Shown: positions 14,244 to 22,241, counted from the first letter of the stretch. The stretch is 22,478 nt of DNA from DATKZH01 sp964475955 (GCA_964475955.1 CAYYZY010000130.1:1-22478), one strand, 5' to 3'. The notes: generated by a model from the letters alone, not told the origin. Translations and numbers: made by a program.

Positions 14244-15644
14244 CTACCCCATCTCCACTTCCTGCTGGTACTCGGGCACTTCGACTTCCCAGGCCATCTC
14301 GGTGCGCACGCGGTCGGCGAGGCTGAGGGCGGCTTCTTCTTCGCCGTGGGTGAGGAAGAGACGGCGGGGCGGCCTGCGGAAACCCGAGAGCCATCGGACC
14401 AACGCGCCGCGGTCGGCGTGGCCGGAGAAGCCGTGGATCTGCTCGATTCGGGCGCGCACGCGCCACTCGCGCCCGTGAATGCGCACGTTCGGCTGGCCTT
14501 CGAGGATCTGGCGGCCCAGCGTGCCGCGGACCTGGTAGCCGACGAAGAGGATCGTGCACTCGGGGCGGCCGATGTTTCGCCGCAGGTGGTGCTTGATCCG
14601 CCCGCCGGTACACATGCCCGACGAGGCCATGATGATCGCCGGCTCCTTGAGGTCGTTGATGGCCATCGACTCCTTCACGCTCCGCGTCATCTTCAGCCCG
14701 GGGAACCGCAGCGGCGGCTCGCCGGAGGAGATCATCTGCCAGGTCTCCTCGTCGAAGCACTCGCGGTGGCGGCGGAAGGCGTCGGTCACGTCGATGGCCA
14801 TGGGGCTGTCGAGGAAGACGGGCACGTGGGGGATGCGCCGGTCGCGCACGAGGCGGCTGATGTAGAACATCAGCTCCTGGGCGCGCTCCAGGGCGAAGGT
14901 GGGGATGACCACGTTGCCCCCGTCGCCGATCGCGCCGTTGATCGCCCGCTCCAGTTGCGATTCGATCGACTCCCGGCCGTCGTGGTCGCGGTCGCCGTAG
15001 GTCGATTCCATGACGACGTAGTCGCCGTCGCTCACCAGGGTGGGGTCGCGCACCAGGGGGCGGTCCCACTGGCCGAGGTCGCCGGAGAAGAGGACGTGCC
15101 GGAGTTGGTCGCCCTGGGAAACGGCCACCTCGACCACGGCCGAGCCGAGGATGTGGCCCGCGTCGTGGAAGGTGACCCACACGTTGCCGTTGACCTTCTT
15201 CGTCTTCCCGTAGGGCACCGTCTTCAGAAGCGGCAGGGCCCGCTCGACGTCGGCCGTGGTGTAGAGCGGCAGCTCGGGGTGTTTGCCCTTGCGACCCTCC
15301 TTCTTGTGGCGCCGCCGCTTGTAGGCCGCGTCTTCCATCTGGATCTCGGCCGAATCGCGGAGGATGATGTCGGCCAGGTCGGCCGAGGCCGAGGTGGCCA
15401 GGATCGGGCCCCGGAACCCCTCGGCGACCAGCCTCGGCACCAGGCCGCAGTGGTCGAGGTGGGCGTGCGTGAGCACCACGGCGTCGATCCGCCTGGGCGA
15501 GACGGGGCTCGGCGCCCAGTTCCGCTCCAGGTACTCCCGCTCCTGGAACATGCCGCAATCGACGAGCAGCTTCGCCCCGCCCGCGTCGAGGTAGTATCGC
15601 GACCCGGTCACCTGACGCGTCGCGCCCAGAAATTGCAGTCTCAC
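14244..15644 (-). CDS. Beta-CASP metallo-beta-lactamase fold RNase-like protein
   Basis: A 466-residue zinc-dependent hydrolase of the YSH1/CPSF-like group (COG1236), whose members cut RNA. Metal-binding motifs are visible: HAHLDH at 60-65, the histidine of DAGHILGS (164), and the aspartate of FSGDLG (189). The beta-CASP region (about 205-390) includes ESTYGDRDH and SSGMCTGGRIKHHL, and the C-terminal RMMBL part has GFSGHAD at 405-411 and LTHGE near 431-435. A basic stretch KRRRHKKEGRKGK (109-121) may touch nucleic acid. The frame is open far upstream, but GTG 15644-15642 is preceded by GGAGGAG at the right distance and begins the fold directly (RLQFLGATRQVTGS). All catalytic motifs seem intact. 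RNA processing is the likely role; the target is unknown. Confidence 0.92.
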   Translation of the reverse strand: MRLQFLGATRQVTGSRYYLDAGGAKLLVDCGMFQEREYLERNWAPSPVSPRRIDAVVLTHAHLDHCGLVPRLVAEGFRGPILATSASADLADIILRDSAEIQMEDAAYKRRRHKKEGRKGKHPELPLYTTADVERALPLLKTVPYGKTKKVNGNVWVTFHDAGHILGSAVVEVAVSQGDQLRHVLFSGDLGQWDRPLVRDPTLVSDGDYVVMESTYGDRDHDGRESIESQLERAINGAIGDGGNVVIPTFALERAQELMFYISRLVRDRRIPHVPVFLDSPMAIDVTDAFRRHRECFDEETWQMISSGEPPLRFPGLKMTRSVKESMAINDLKEPAIIMASSGMCTGGRIKHHLRRNIGRPECTILFVGYQVRGTLGRQILEGQPNVRIHGREWRVRARIEQIHGFSGHADRGALVRWLSGFRRPPRRLFLTHGEEEAALSLADRVRTEMAWEVEVPEYQQEVEMG

Positions 15645-16067
15645 GCTGATGCTCCTCCAAGGCGCCCGGGTCGGGCCGAAACGGCCGGCGAGGCGGGTGG
15701 TCGTCCGATCGGTCGCTTTCCTCGCTCTGGCGGAAATGGGCCGCGAGGTCGCGGGGCCGCCGAGCCCCCAGTCTAGCCGCTTCTTGCGCCCAGGACAAAG
15801 GACGTTCTCCCCCGCACCCCGATCGGCCGCGGGAGTCGACCGCGCAGGCCGCTTCAACGGTTGTGCGAGGGGCGGCTGGGGTCGAGCGGAGCGAGCCCCC
15901 AGTTGGCTTGGACGCTCGGGGCTCGTCGCCCATCCTGCGCGATTCGCCCCCCCCGCCGCCGCCCAGTTGCACCTTGCAGCCCTCGGGCACGTCGACATAG
16001 AATCGCCCAGTGACCCGGCCCGTAAGACTCGCCCGGGCGAAGGCCGCAAAGCACGGCGGAGCCTGCC
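15645..16067. other. Intergenic region between divergent nuclease and ATPase genes
   Basis: About 420 bases with no convincing gene; the frames open here are extensions or shadows of the flanking genes. The recognisable sites are the Shine-Dalgarno of the nuclease gene near 15652-15658 and the promoter candidate at 15974-16003. Confidence 0.55.
15974..16003 (+). promoter_or_regulatory. Candidate promoter of the orphan ATPase gene
   Basis: TTGCAG at 15974-15979, an 18-base spacer and TAGAAT at 15998-16003. Transcription would start near 16010, about 58 bases before the ATG. The -10 matches 5 of 6 bases and the -35 matches 4 of 6. Confidence 0.4.
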
Positions 16068-16826
16068 ATGGACGTTGAAGCCCACAACCACCGCCAGATC
16101 GAACAGCTCAACCAGCGCGGCGGACGGACGTTGAGCATCGTCGACCTGATCGAGGCCGGCACGATCAGCGTCGAGATGGCCGCCTGCGCGATGCGGGCGA
16201 TGGAGGGCGGGGCGTCGCTTCTGACCGGGGCCCGGCCCGGCGGGGCAGGAAAGACGACGCTGATGGCCGCGCTGCTCGGATTCCTGCCGCAGGGCGTTCC
16301 CATCGTCACGGTCGACGGCTCCCGCGCGATCGCCGAGGGCCACGACCGCCCCCCCGACGAGCCGGCCTGCTACCTCGCCCACGAGATCGGCTCCGGGCAT
16401 TGGTTCGGATACATCTGGGGCCGCGACGTGGCCCGATTCCTGTCGCTTACCGCCGGGCGCCGCCGCATCGCCTCGTGCCTGCACGCCGACACGCTCGATG
16501 AGCTCGCGGAGATCGTCTGCTCGCCGCCGTTGGGGGCGACGCGCGAGTCGCTCGGCCGCGTCGGCCTGGTGCTGTTCATGCACGTCGACGGCCACTTCGG
16601 CGCGATGCGCCGTCGCGTCTCGACGTTCTGGGCGGCCGGCCCCGAGGGCGCCCGTCAGCTCCTTTTCAAGTGGCAGCCCGAGTCCGACACGTACGAACGA
16701 ATTGCCCCGCTCCCCGAGCCCGACGGCCTCGATCGCTACGTCGCCTTCCTCGACCAACTCGTCACGCAAGGCGACTCCGACACCCGCACCGTCCGCCGCC
16801 GGGTCCTCGACTTCTACGCCCGCTAG
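16068..16826 (+). CDS. Type II/IV secretion ATPase-like P-loop protein
   Basis: A 252-residue P-loop NTPase. SLLTGARPGGAGKTTLMAAL (50-69) holds the Walker A with GGAGKT at 58-63, followed by GFLPQGVPIVTVDGSRAI, as in GspE/VirB11/CpaF-type secretion ATPases. A His-box-like CLHADTLDE lies near 138-146. It is shorter than secretion ATPases (usually 330-560 residues): the usual N-terminal domain is missing and the Walker B region is hard to recognise. No pilus or secretion genes are nearby. ATG 16068 has CGGAG about 7 bases before it. It converges with yjbQ, 41 bases away. It could be a stand-alone ATPase of unknown role; the superfamily call is moderate. Confidence 0.65.
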   Translation: MDVEAHNHRQIEQLNQRGGRTLSIVDLIEAGTISVEMAACAMRAMEGGASLLTGARPGGAGKTTLMAALLGFLPQGVPIVTVDGSRAIAEGHDRPPDEPACYLAHEIGSGHWFGYIWGRDVARFLSLTAGRRRIASCLHADTLDELAEIVCSPPLGATRESLGRVGLVLFMHVDGHFGAMRRRVSTFWAAGPEGARQLLFKWQPESDTYERIAPLPEPDGLDRYVAFLDQLVTQGDSDTRTVRRRVLDFYAR

Positions 16827-16831
16827 CCCTT

Positions 16832-16870
16832 CTCACCCACCACTCGCCACCTGCCACGTGCCACTCCCTA
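16832..16870. repeat. GTGGC-type short repeat at a gene end
   Basis: Between the convergent ATPase and yjbQ genes lies a run of short units (CCACTCGCCACCTGCCACGT and following) that reads on the minus strand as repeated GTGGC/GAGTGG. It starts at the yjbQ stop codon (TAG at 16870-16868). It resembles the other short repeats at gene ends in this window. Confidence 0.55.
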
Positions 16871-17284
16871 CTCCCCCATCACCGTCACGACGATCGTCCG
16901 CTGTCGGGGGCGCACGTCGCACTCCAGGTGAAACACCTGCTGCCAGGTGCCGAGCACGGGGGTGCCTTCGGCGACGGGCAGGGAGAGCGAGGGCCCCATG
17001 AGGGTCGCCTGGAGGTGCGAGTGGCCGTTGCCGTCGTGCCATGCCTGCTCGTGGCCGTACTGGCGGCTTGGGGGGATGAGCCGGTCGAGCATTTCGGGCA
17101 CGTCGCGTCGGAGGCCGGGCTCGAACTCGACGACGCTCACGGCGGCCGTGCTGCCCACGGCGAACACGTGGGCGACGCCGGTGGCGACGCCCGACCGCGC
17201 CACCGCCTCGGCGACCTGCCCGGTCACGTCGTGCATGTCGCCATGCCCGGCCGTCTCGAACTGAAATCGCTCCTGGTGGACCAT
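16868..17284 (-). CDS. yjbQ: YjbQ family protein (UPF0047)
   Basis: A 138-residue single-domain protein of the YjbQ/UPF0047 family; members have been linked to a secondary thiamine-phosphate synthase activity, but the physiological role is not settled. Conserved blocks are present: FAVGSTAAVSV (GST at 44-46), WHDGNGHSHLQATLMGPS (82-99) and VLGTWQQVFHLECDVRPR (110-127). Length is typical. ATG 17284-17282 has GGGAGGAG 3 bases before it, a strong Shine-Dalgarno. A TTGGAA / TAAAAT promoter candidate lies upstream. No thiamine genes are adjacent. Confidence 0.93.
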   Translation of the reverse strand: MVHQERFQFETAGHGDMHDVTGQVAEAVARSGVATGVAHVFAVGSTAAVSVVEFEPGLRRDVPEMLDRLIPPSRQYGHEQAWHDGNGHSHLQATLMGPSLSLPVAEGTPVLGTWQQVFHLECDVRPRQRTIVVTVMGE

Positions 17285-17331
17285 GCGCTCCTCCCGCTCT
17301 GTGTTTCCAGCCGTTTCCGAGGAAAGGCCCT

Positions 17332-17361
17332 ATTTTAGCGGACAACCGGAGACGATTCCAA
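17332..17361 (-). promoter_or_regulatory. Candidate promoter of yjbQ
   Basis: On the minus strand, TTGGAA (17361-17356), an 18-base spacer and TAAAAT (17337-17332) lie about 48 bases before the yjbQ start. Both hexamers are moderate matches. The rest of 17285-17577 shows nothing else recognisable apart from the Shine-Dalgarno of the next gene. Confidence 0.35.
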
Positions 17362-17577
17362 CGAACAAACGCCCGACGCAGGATAGGTCTCAATGAGCGA
17401 GGCGACGGTTTGTTCCGGGCCTTGCCGGTACGGGGTTCATGACGCCTCGAACCGAAGTTCGAGTACGCGCCGTTCCCGGAGAGGGTTGACCGGGGCAGGG
17501 CCGGGTGATACGACGTAGGGGGCACGCGGGGCGCGGGTCACGCGGACGGGCATCTCGCACGAGAGGAGCGTTCCAAG

Positions 17578-19764
17578 ATGAGACGTCGCACGTCGGTCGA
17601 CTTGCTGGTGGTCGTGGTTCTCGTTACGGCGGCGGGCGCGGCCGCTTGCGCGCGGCTTGCGGCGGCGGAGGCCAAACCCTTCCGCGCCGGGGCGCATGCG
17701 ATGGACGTCACGCCGACCTGGTTCCCCATCGCGGTCAACGGCGGCTTCCAGCCCCGCTACGCCGAAAAGGCGGAAGACCCGCTGCACGCCCGGTGCCTGG
17801 TGCTCGACGACGGCGCCGAGCAGGTGGCGATCGTCGTGGTCGACAGTTGCGTGATCGACCGGCCTCTGACGGACGAGGCGAAACGCCGGATCCACGAGGC
17901 GACCGGCATCCCGACCGACCGCGTGTTCATGTCGGCCACGCACACGCATTCCGCCCCCGCGGTGACCGGGGCCCTCAATACCGATCCGGACGCAAAGTAC
18001 GTCGACTTCCTGCCCCGCCGGATCGCCGAGGGCGTGCGCCGCGCCCGGGCGAACCTCGTGCCGGCCAAGGTCGGCTGGGGCGTGGGCCAGTTGCCCGAAC
18101 TGGCCATGTCGCGCCGCTGGATCGCCCGGCCCGACAAGATGCGCGAGGACCCGTTCGGCGAGCGGACCGTGCGCGCGACCATGCACCCGGGCTTCCGCAA
18201 CCCGGACTGGGAGGACGAGTCGGGCCCGATGGATCCGGCCGTCTCCGTGCTGGCCGTCAAGTCGCGCGACGACGAGCCGCTCGCCCTGCTGGCGGCCTAC
18301 TCCATCCATTACGTAGGCGCGCCGGTGCTTTCGGCCGATTACTTCGGGGTCTTCGCCAGGCAGATGGACGGCTTGGTCGGGCCGGGCGATCGCGAGCGGC
18401 CGTTCGTCGGCATCCTGGCCAACGGCACCAGCGGCGACGCCTACATCCGCGACTACAGCCGCAAGGCCGGCCGCAAGTTCGACCGGTTCCAAGTGGCCGA
18501 CGCCGTGGCCCAGGTCGCGTTCGCGGTGTACCAGTCGATGGAGTTCCACGACCGCGTGCCCCTGGCGATGGCCGAGCGCGAATTGACCCTGGGCGTGCGC
18601 GAGCCCAAGCTCGACTGGGCCCGAAAGGTGCTCGCCGAGGCCGAAGGACAGCCGCTGAAGACCAGCTCGCAGGTCTACGCGCGCGAACAGGCGCTTCTGA
18701 GCGAGATGCCGCCGACGCGCACGATCAAGCTCCAGGCGCTTCGGATCGGCGGGCTGGGCATCGTGGGGATCCCCGCCGAGGTGTTCGCCATCACGGGCCT
18801 CAAGGTGCGCGAGCGGAGCCCCATCCAGCCCACCTTCACCATCTCGATGGCCAACGGGTGGCACGGCTACCTGCCGCCGCCGGAGCAGATGAGCATGGGC
18901 GGATACACCACGTGGCTCGCTCGGTCGAGTTGCCTGGAGGCCGAGGCCGAGCCCAAGATCGTGGCCGTCGTGACGGACCTGCTCGACGAGGTGGCCGGCG
19001 ACGCGCGGAGAGAGCGCCCCGAGCCGCCGCCGGGGCCGTACGCGGCGGCCGTGCTCGCCTCGAAGCCGGCCGTCTACTGGCGCCTGGAAGAGATGAACGG
19101 GCCGCACGCCGTCGACGCGGTGCGCGGCAAACCGCGGGGCACCTTCGAGACGCAGATCGCCTACGCCATGCCCGGCCCGCGGCCCGACGCCTTCGCGGGC
19201 TTCGAGCCCGGCAACCGCGCGCCGCATTTCGTGGGCCAGCGCATGGAGGCGGCCGTCGAAGGGCTCGCCGGCGCGTACACGGCCGAGCTGTGGTTCCGCA
19301 ATTCGATGCCGGTCGACGTTCGGCCCATTACCGCCTACCTCTTCTCCGTGGGTCCGGCCGATGCGGCCGACGCCTCCGGCGAACACTTGGCGATCGGCGG
19401 AACCGAGGCCGGCCCGGGCAAGCTCGTCTTCCACACGGGCGACCGGATCGACGAGGCCCTGGTCGGCACGACCCAGGTCCCCTTGCGCAACTGGGTGCCC
19501 CGCGAGAGCTGGCACCACGTCGCCGTGGTCCGCGAGGGCGACGGCGTGGCCGTCTACCTCGACGGAAACCCCGCGCCCGAGATCTCCGGCCAAGTGGCGA
19601 AAGCAGCCCAGGCCGGCCGGTGCCGGGTGCTCGTGGGCGGTCGGGCGGACAACGTCGCCAACGCCGAGGGGCGCATCGACGAGGTGGCCCTTTACCCCCG
19701 GGCGCTGCCGGCCGAAGAGATCGCCGCGCACTACCGCGCAGCGGCCGAGCCCCGCCCGGACTGA
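17578..19764 (+). CDS. Neutral/alkaline ceramidase-like protein with C-terminal LamG domain
   Basis: A 728-residue exported protein. The N-terminus (MRRRTSVDLLVVVVLVTAAGA...) is a signal peptide or membrane anchor ending near AAAEA at 28-32. Residues about 35-470 match the neutral/alkaline non-lysosomal ceramidase N-terminal fold, including the metal-binding-type motif THTHSAP at 121-127, VDSCVIDRP near 89-96, and GILANGTSGDAYI. Residues about 490-725 form a concanavalin-like LamG domain (AVYWRLEEMNG ... SWHHVAVVREGDGVAVYLDG ... GRIDEVALYPRALPAEEIAAHY), which often binds carbohydrate. In planctomycetes, ceramidase-like domains are widespread in exported proteins of unknown substrate, so true ceramide hydrolysis is not assured. 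Start ATG 17578 has GAGAGGAG upstream. It is probably a single-gene unit. Confidence 0.9.
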   Translation: MRRRTSVDLLVVVVLVTAAGAAACARLAAAEAKPFRAGAHAMDVTPTWFPIAVNGGFQPRYAEKAEDPLHARCLVLDDGAEQVAIVVVDSCVIDRPLTDEAKRRIHEATGIPTDRVFMSATHTHSAPAVTGALNTDPDAKYVDFLPRRIAEGVRRARANLVPAKVGWGVGQLPELAMSRRWIARPDKMREDPFGERTVRATMHPGFRNPDWEDESGPMDPAVSVLAVKSRDDEPLALLAAYSIHYVGAPVLSADYFGVFARQMDGLVGPGDRERPFVGILANGTSGDAYIRDYSRKAGRKFDRFQVADAVAQVAFAVYQSMEFHDRVPLAMAERELTLGVREPKLDWARKVLAEAEGQPLKTSSQVYAREQALLSEMPPTRTIKLQALRIGGLGIVGIPAEVFAITGLKVRERSPIQPTFTISMANGWHGYLPPPEQMSMGGYTTWLARSSCLEAEAEPKIVAVVTDLLDEVAGDARRERPEPPPGPYAAAVLASKPAVYWRLEEMNGPHAVDAVRGKPRGTFETQIAYAMPGPRPDAFAGFEPGNRAPHFVGQRMEAAVEGLAGAYTAELWFRNSMPVDVRPITAYLFSVGPADAADASGEHLAIGGTEAGPGKLVFHTGDRIDEALVGTTQVPLRNWVPRESWHHVAVVREGDGVAVYLDGNPAPEISGQVAKAAQAGRCRVLVGGRADNVANAEGRIDEVALYPRALPAEEIAAHYRAAAEPRPD

Positions 19765-19767
19765 GCC

Positions 19768-19965
19768 GCGGAAGGGTGGAAGCGGAAGGGTAGAAGCTCG
19801 TGTCGCCCCTCCGGGGCTCGCCCGCAGCGCCACTCTGGTTCCAGGGGCTTACGCCCCTGGCTATTGACTGTCGTCCCTCCGGGACTGAGACGATCTGTAC
19901 GTCCCATCGGGATCGGGTGCCACGTAGCCACGTAGGGTGGGTCGAGGGAAACGAGACCCACGCGT
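19768..19965. repeat. Composite of dispersed intergenic repeats
   Basis: Between the convergent ceramidase and parB genes lie several repeat types in a row: purine-rich GGAAGGGTGGAAGC units (19768-19796); CCCCTCCGGGG (19807-19817); the perfect hairpin CCAGGGGCTTACGCCCCTGG (19841-19860, 8-bp stem, TTAC loop); another CCCTCCGGGA; and a TGGGTC...GACCCA hairpin (19938-19960). From memory these motifs recur between genes in Pirellulales-like genomes. The 19841 hairpin could also end transcription from both sides. Confidence 0.75.
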
Positions 19966-19989
19966 AGGGGCTGGCTCACACGCTTGCCG

Positions 19990-21183
19990 CTATCCCACGT
20001 GGCTTTCGGGCATGGGCAGGTCGTCACCGGTGAGGTGGCGGCGGATCCGCTCGAACTCCTGATGGCTGCTGAAATGGATCACCACCTTGCCGCGCCCGCG
20101 GCTTGTGTGCGTGATCTTCACGTTCGTGCCCAGGGCGATCCGAAGCTCCTGCTCCAAGGAGGCCACGTGGTCGCTCTTGGGGCGGCGCGGGCGCGACGCG
20201 GTGCCGTCGATGCCCACCACGCCGAGCGGCTCGGCGTCGGCCTCCTCGATCGCCTCCTGCACCAACGCCTCGGTGCGGCGCACGCTCAGACCCTCCTGAC
20301 GAATCCGCCCGCAGAAAGCAACCTGCTCCCGCTCGTCGCCCAACGGCAGAAGCGCCCGGGCGTGCCCCTGCGTGATCTCCCCCCGACGGATCGCCTCGCG
20401 CACCGCTTCGGGCAGCTCCAAGAGGCGGATCAGGTTGGCGATGGTCGAACGGTCGAGCTTGAGTCGGGCGGCCAGCTCCTCCTGCGTGGCGCCGTACCGT
20501 TGGAGGTAACGCTGGAACGACGCGGCCTTCTCCAGCGGGTTGAGGTCCTTGCGGTGCAGGTTCTCCACGATGGCCAGCTCGGCCAGCTCGCGCTCGTCGG
20601 CCTCGACCACGTGGACCGGCACCTCGGTCCAACCGGCCTTCATCGCCGCCTGGAAACGCCGCTCGCCGGCGATCAACTGGTAGCGATCGTCCTGGCGCCG
20701 CACCACCAGCGGCTGCAACAGCCCGTGCGCGCGAAGGCTGTCGGAAAGCGACTGGATCTCGGCCCGATCGAAGTCCTGCCGCGGCTGGAAAGGGTTGCGG
20801 TCGATGCGCCCGACTTCCACCCGAATCGGCCCCGGCTCAGCAGATGCGACTTCCTCGATCGGTTCTCCGCGCTCTTCTCCTGGCTGGTCGGTGGGGGGCG
20901 GACTTGAAGAGCCGGGCACCGACGGTTCGGCCGGCAGCTCGGCACCGGCGCTCTCGGGGGAGCGCGCGGCCGGTTCGGAGGCGGCCTGTGGCTCCGCAAG
21001 CGGGGACGGCCGCTGCGTCGTGCCCACGTAGTCCTGGTAGGGGATGGTGTGGCGCTCGTCCGCCGCGGCGTCCTGGCCCTCGGCCGGGTCGCTTCGCGGC
21101 GGTTCGGCGGCGGGCTCGGCAGCCGGGGCGGTTCGGCTCAACAGGGCCTCAAGCCCTCTTCCCAGACGTCTTTCCTTACTCAA
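19990..21183 (-). CDS. parB: Chromosome partitioning protein ParB
   Basis: A 397-residue CTP-dependent DNA clamp that loads at parS and works with ParA. The N-terminal ParA-stimulating motif LGRGLEALL is at 7-15. An unusually long Pro/Ala/Glu-rich linker (about 18-118) precedes the CTPase domain (IRVEVGRIDRNPFQPR at 120-135, GERRFQA at 173-179, ENLHRKDLNPLEKA at 207-220). A helix-turn-helix follows (GATQEELAARLKLDRSTIANLI, 231-252), then a C-terminal dimer domain. The start is a TTG at 21183-21181, inside the last codons of parA; GGAGG lies 9 bases before it. The 8-base overlap suggests translational coupling. parS-like sites lie about 1 kb upstream. Confidence 0.96.
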   Translation of the reverse strand: MSKERRLGRGLEALLSRTAPAAEPAAEPPRSDPAEGQDAAADERHTIPYQDYVGTTQRPSPLAEPQAASEPAARSPESAGAELPAEPSVPGSSSPPPTDQPGEERGEPIEEVASAEPGPIRVEVGRIDRNPFQPRQDFDRAEIQSLSDSLRAHGLLQPLVVRRQDDRYQLIAGERRFQAAMKAGWTEVPVHVVEADERELAELAIVENLHRKDLNPLEKAASFQRYLQRYGATQEELAARLKLDRSTIANLIRLLELPEAVREAIRRGEITQGHARALLPLGDEREQVAFCGRIRQEGLSVRRTEALVQEAIEEADAEPLGVVGIDGTASRPRRPKSDHVASLEQELRIALGTNVKITHTSRGRGKVVIHFSSHQEFERIRRHLTGDDLPMPESHVG

Positions 21184-21922
21184 TTTCCAGCACCTCCATG
21201 CAAAGCTCGACGTACGCCCGAGCCCCCCGAGCGCGGGGCGCGTAGTCGAGGACCGATTTGCCATGACTGGGGGATTCACAAACCGCCACATCGCGAGGAA
21301 CGACGGTATGGAACACGATCTCGCCGAAGAAGTCGCGCACTTCCTGCTCCACCTCGTGGGTCAACTCCAGCGTGTGGTCGTACATCGTCAGCACGATGCC
21401 GCCGAACTGAAGCCGATGGGCGTGCCGCTCGATCACCTCGCGGATGACCTCGATCATCTGCACGAGCCCCTCCATGGCGAAATACTCGCACTGGATGGGC
21501 ATCAGCACCTCGGTCGAGCTGGCCAGGGCCGTGCGCGTGAGCTGGCCGAGCGACGGAGGGCAGTCGATCAGCGCGAAGTCGTAGCCGCTCAGCCCACCGG
21601 TCAGATGGTGGCGCAGGCGCGCGGCCTGGGCTTCGTCGTCGCGGGTGAGGGCCTCGACGTCGCGGAAGCTGCGGCTGCCGGGCAGCAGGTCGAGGCCCGG
21701 CACGCGGGTCTCGGCGACCGACTGCTTCAACGGCGCGCCGGCCACCAGCGGGTGCTGGGCCGTGGGTTCGTGCCCCAGCCCGGTGGTCGCGTTGCACTGC
21801 GGATCGAGGTCGACCAGGAGGGTCTCGGCGCCCGACTTGGCCAAGCCGGCGGCCAGGTTGATGGCGGTGGTCGTCTTCCCCACCCCCCCCTTCTGGTTAG
21901 CAACGCAAAGAACCCGTCCCAC
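21176..21922 (-). CDS. parA: Chromosome partitioning ATPase ParA (Soj)
   Basis: A 248-residue ATPase that binds DNA and moves ParB-parS complexes during chromosome segregation. The deviant Walker A KGGVGKTT is at 11-18, with LLVDLDPQCNAT (35-46) and the Walker B-like ALIDCPPSLG near 117-126. Length fits the chromosomal (small) ParA group without an N-terminal HTH. The start is GTG 21922-21920, with GGGAGG 8 bases before it. Its stop overlaps the parB start. A TAGAAT (minus strand, 21985-21980) may be its -10 element. Together with parB and nearby parS it supports an origin-proximal location. Confidence 0.97.
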   Translation of the reverse strand: MGRVLCVANQKGGVGKTTTAINLAAGLAKSGAETLLVDLDPQCNATTGLGHEPTAQHPLVAGAPLKQSVAETRVPGLDLLPGSRSFRDVEALTRDDEAQAARLRHHLTGGLSGYDFALIDCPPSLGQLTRTALASSTEVLMPIQCEYFAMEGLVQMIEVIREVIERHAHRLQFGGIVLTMYDHTLELTHEVEQEVRDFFGEIVFHTVVPRDVAVCESPSHGKSVLDYAPRARGARAYVELCMEVLEIE

Positions 21923-21979
21923 GATCGGCCTCCCTGCCGATTCGGCGCGTGCCGCGCCCGAAAAAGAACGCGCGGCCCG

Positions 21980-21985
21980 ATTCTA
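21980..21985 (-). promoter_or_regulatory. Candidate -10 of the parAB operon
   Basis: The minus strand reads TAGAAT, about 58 bases before the parA GTG. No convincing -35 is seen at the right spacing. It is the fourth occurrence of this hexamer at a promoter-like place in the window. Confidence 0.35.
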
Positions 21986-22017
21986 CCAGGGCATGGCCGT
22001 GGCGGGAAATGCCAATT

Positions 22018-22073
22018 GAAGGATGAAGGCGGAAGGATGAATGGGGAGGGATGAGGGATGAGGGATGAAGAAG
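22018..22073. repeat. GGATGAA / GGGATGA short tandem repeat
   Basis: Irregular GGATGAA units followed by tandem GGGATGA units. It is the same family as the repeat at 150-182, 22 kb away, and lies upstream of parA. No coding role is visible. Confidence 0.85.
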
Positions 22074-22098
22074 ATCCGTTTTCGCGGCGGAGGTGTAG

Positions 22099-22228
22099 CC
22101 CGCATTTCTCACCAGCCGGGGAGACTGAACGACACGGCGCCCACACCAACCCGAAGCGCAAGCGAGGCACTGGCCTGGACTTCGCCTCGCTTGCGCTTCG
22201 GGTTGGTGTGGCTGGTGAGAAATGCGGG
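22099..22228. repeat. Nested inverted-repeat element (28-bp inner and 17-bp outer arms)
   Basis: The inner arms, 22141-22168 and 22184-22211, are perfect 28-base reverse complements containing AACCCGAAGCGCAAGCGAGG, around a 15-base loop. The outer arms CCCGCATTTCTCACCAG (22099-22115) and its complement (22212-22228) are also perfect. The right pair is contiguous, while the left side carries a 25-base interruption. The inner core resembles a repeat I recall as very common in planctomycete genomes. It lies between parA and the parS-like cluster. Confidence 0.88.
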
Positions 22229-22241
22229 GTAGGTGGCCGCG

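Noticed and set aside
22141..22211. Frames with NPKRKRG ... SLALRVG near the right end
   Set aside because: They are translations of the 28-bp inverted repeat; such peptides recur as false predictions wherever this repeat occurs.
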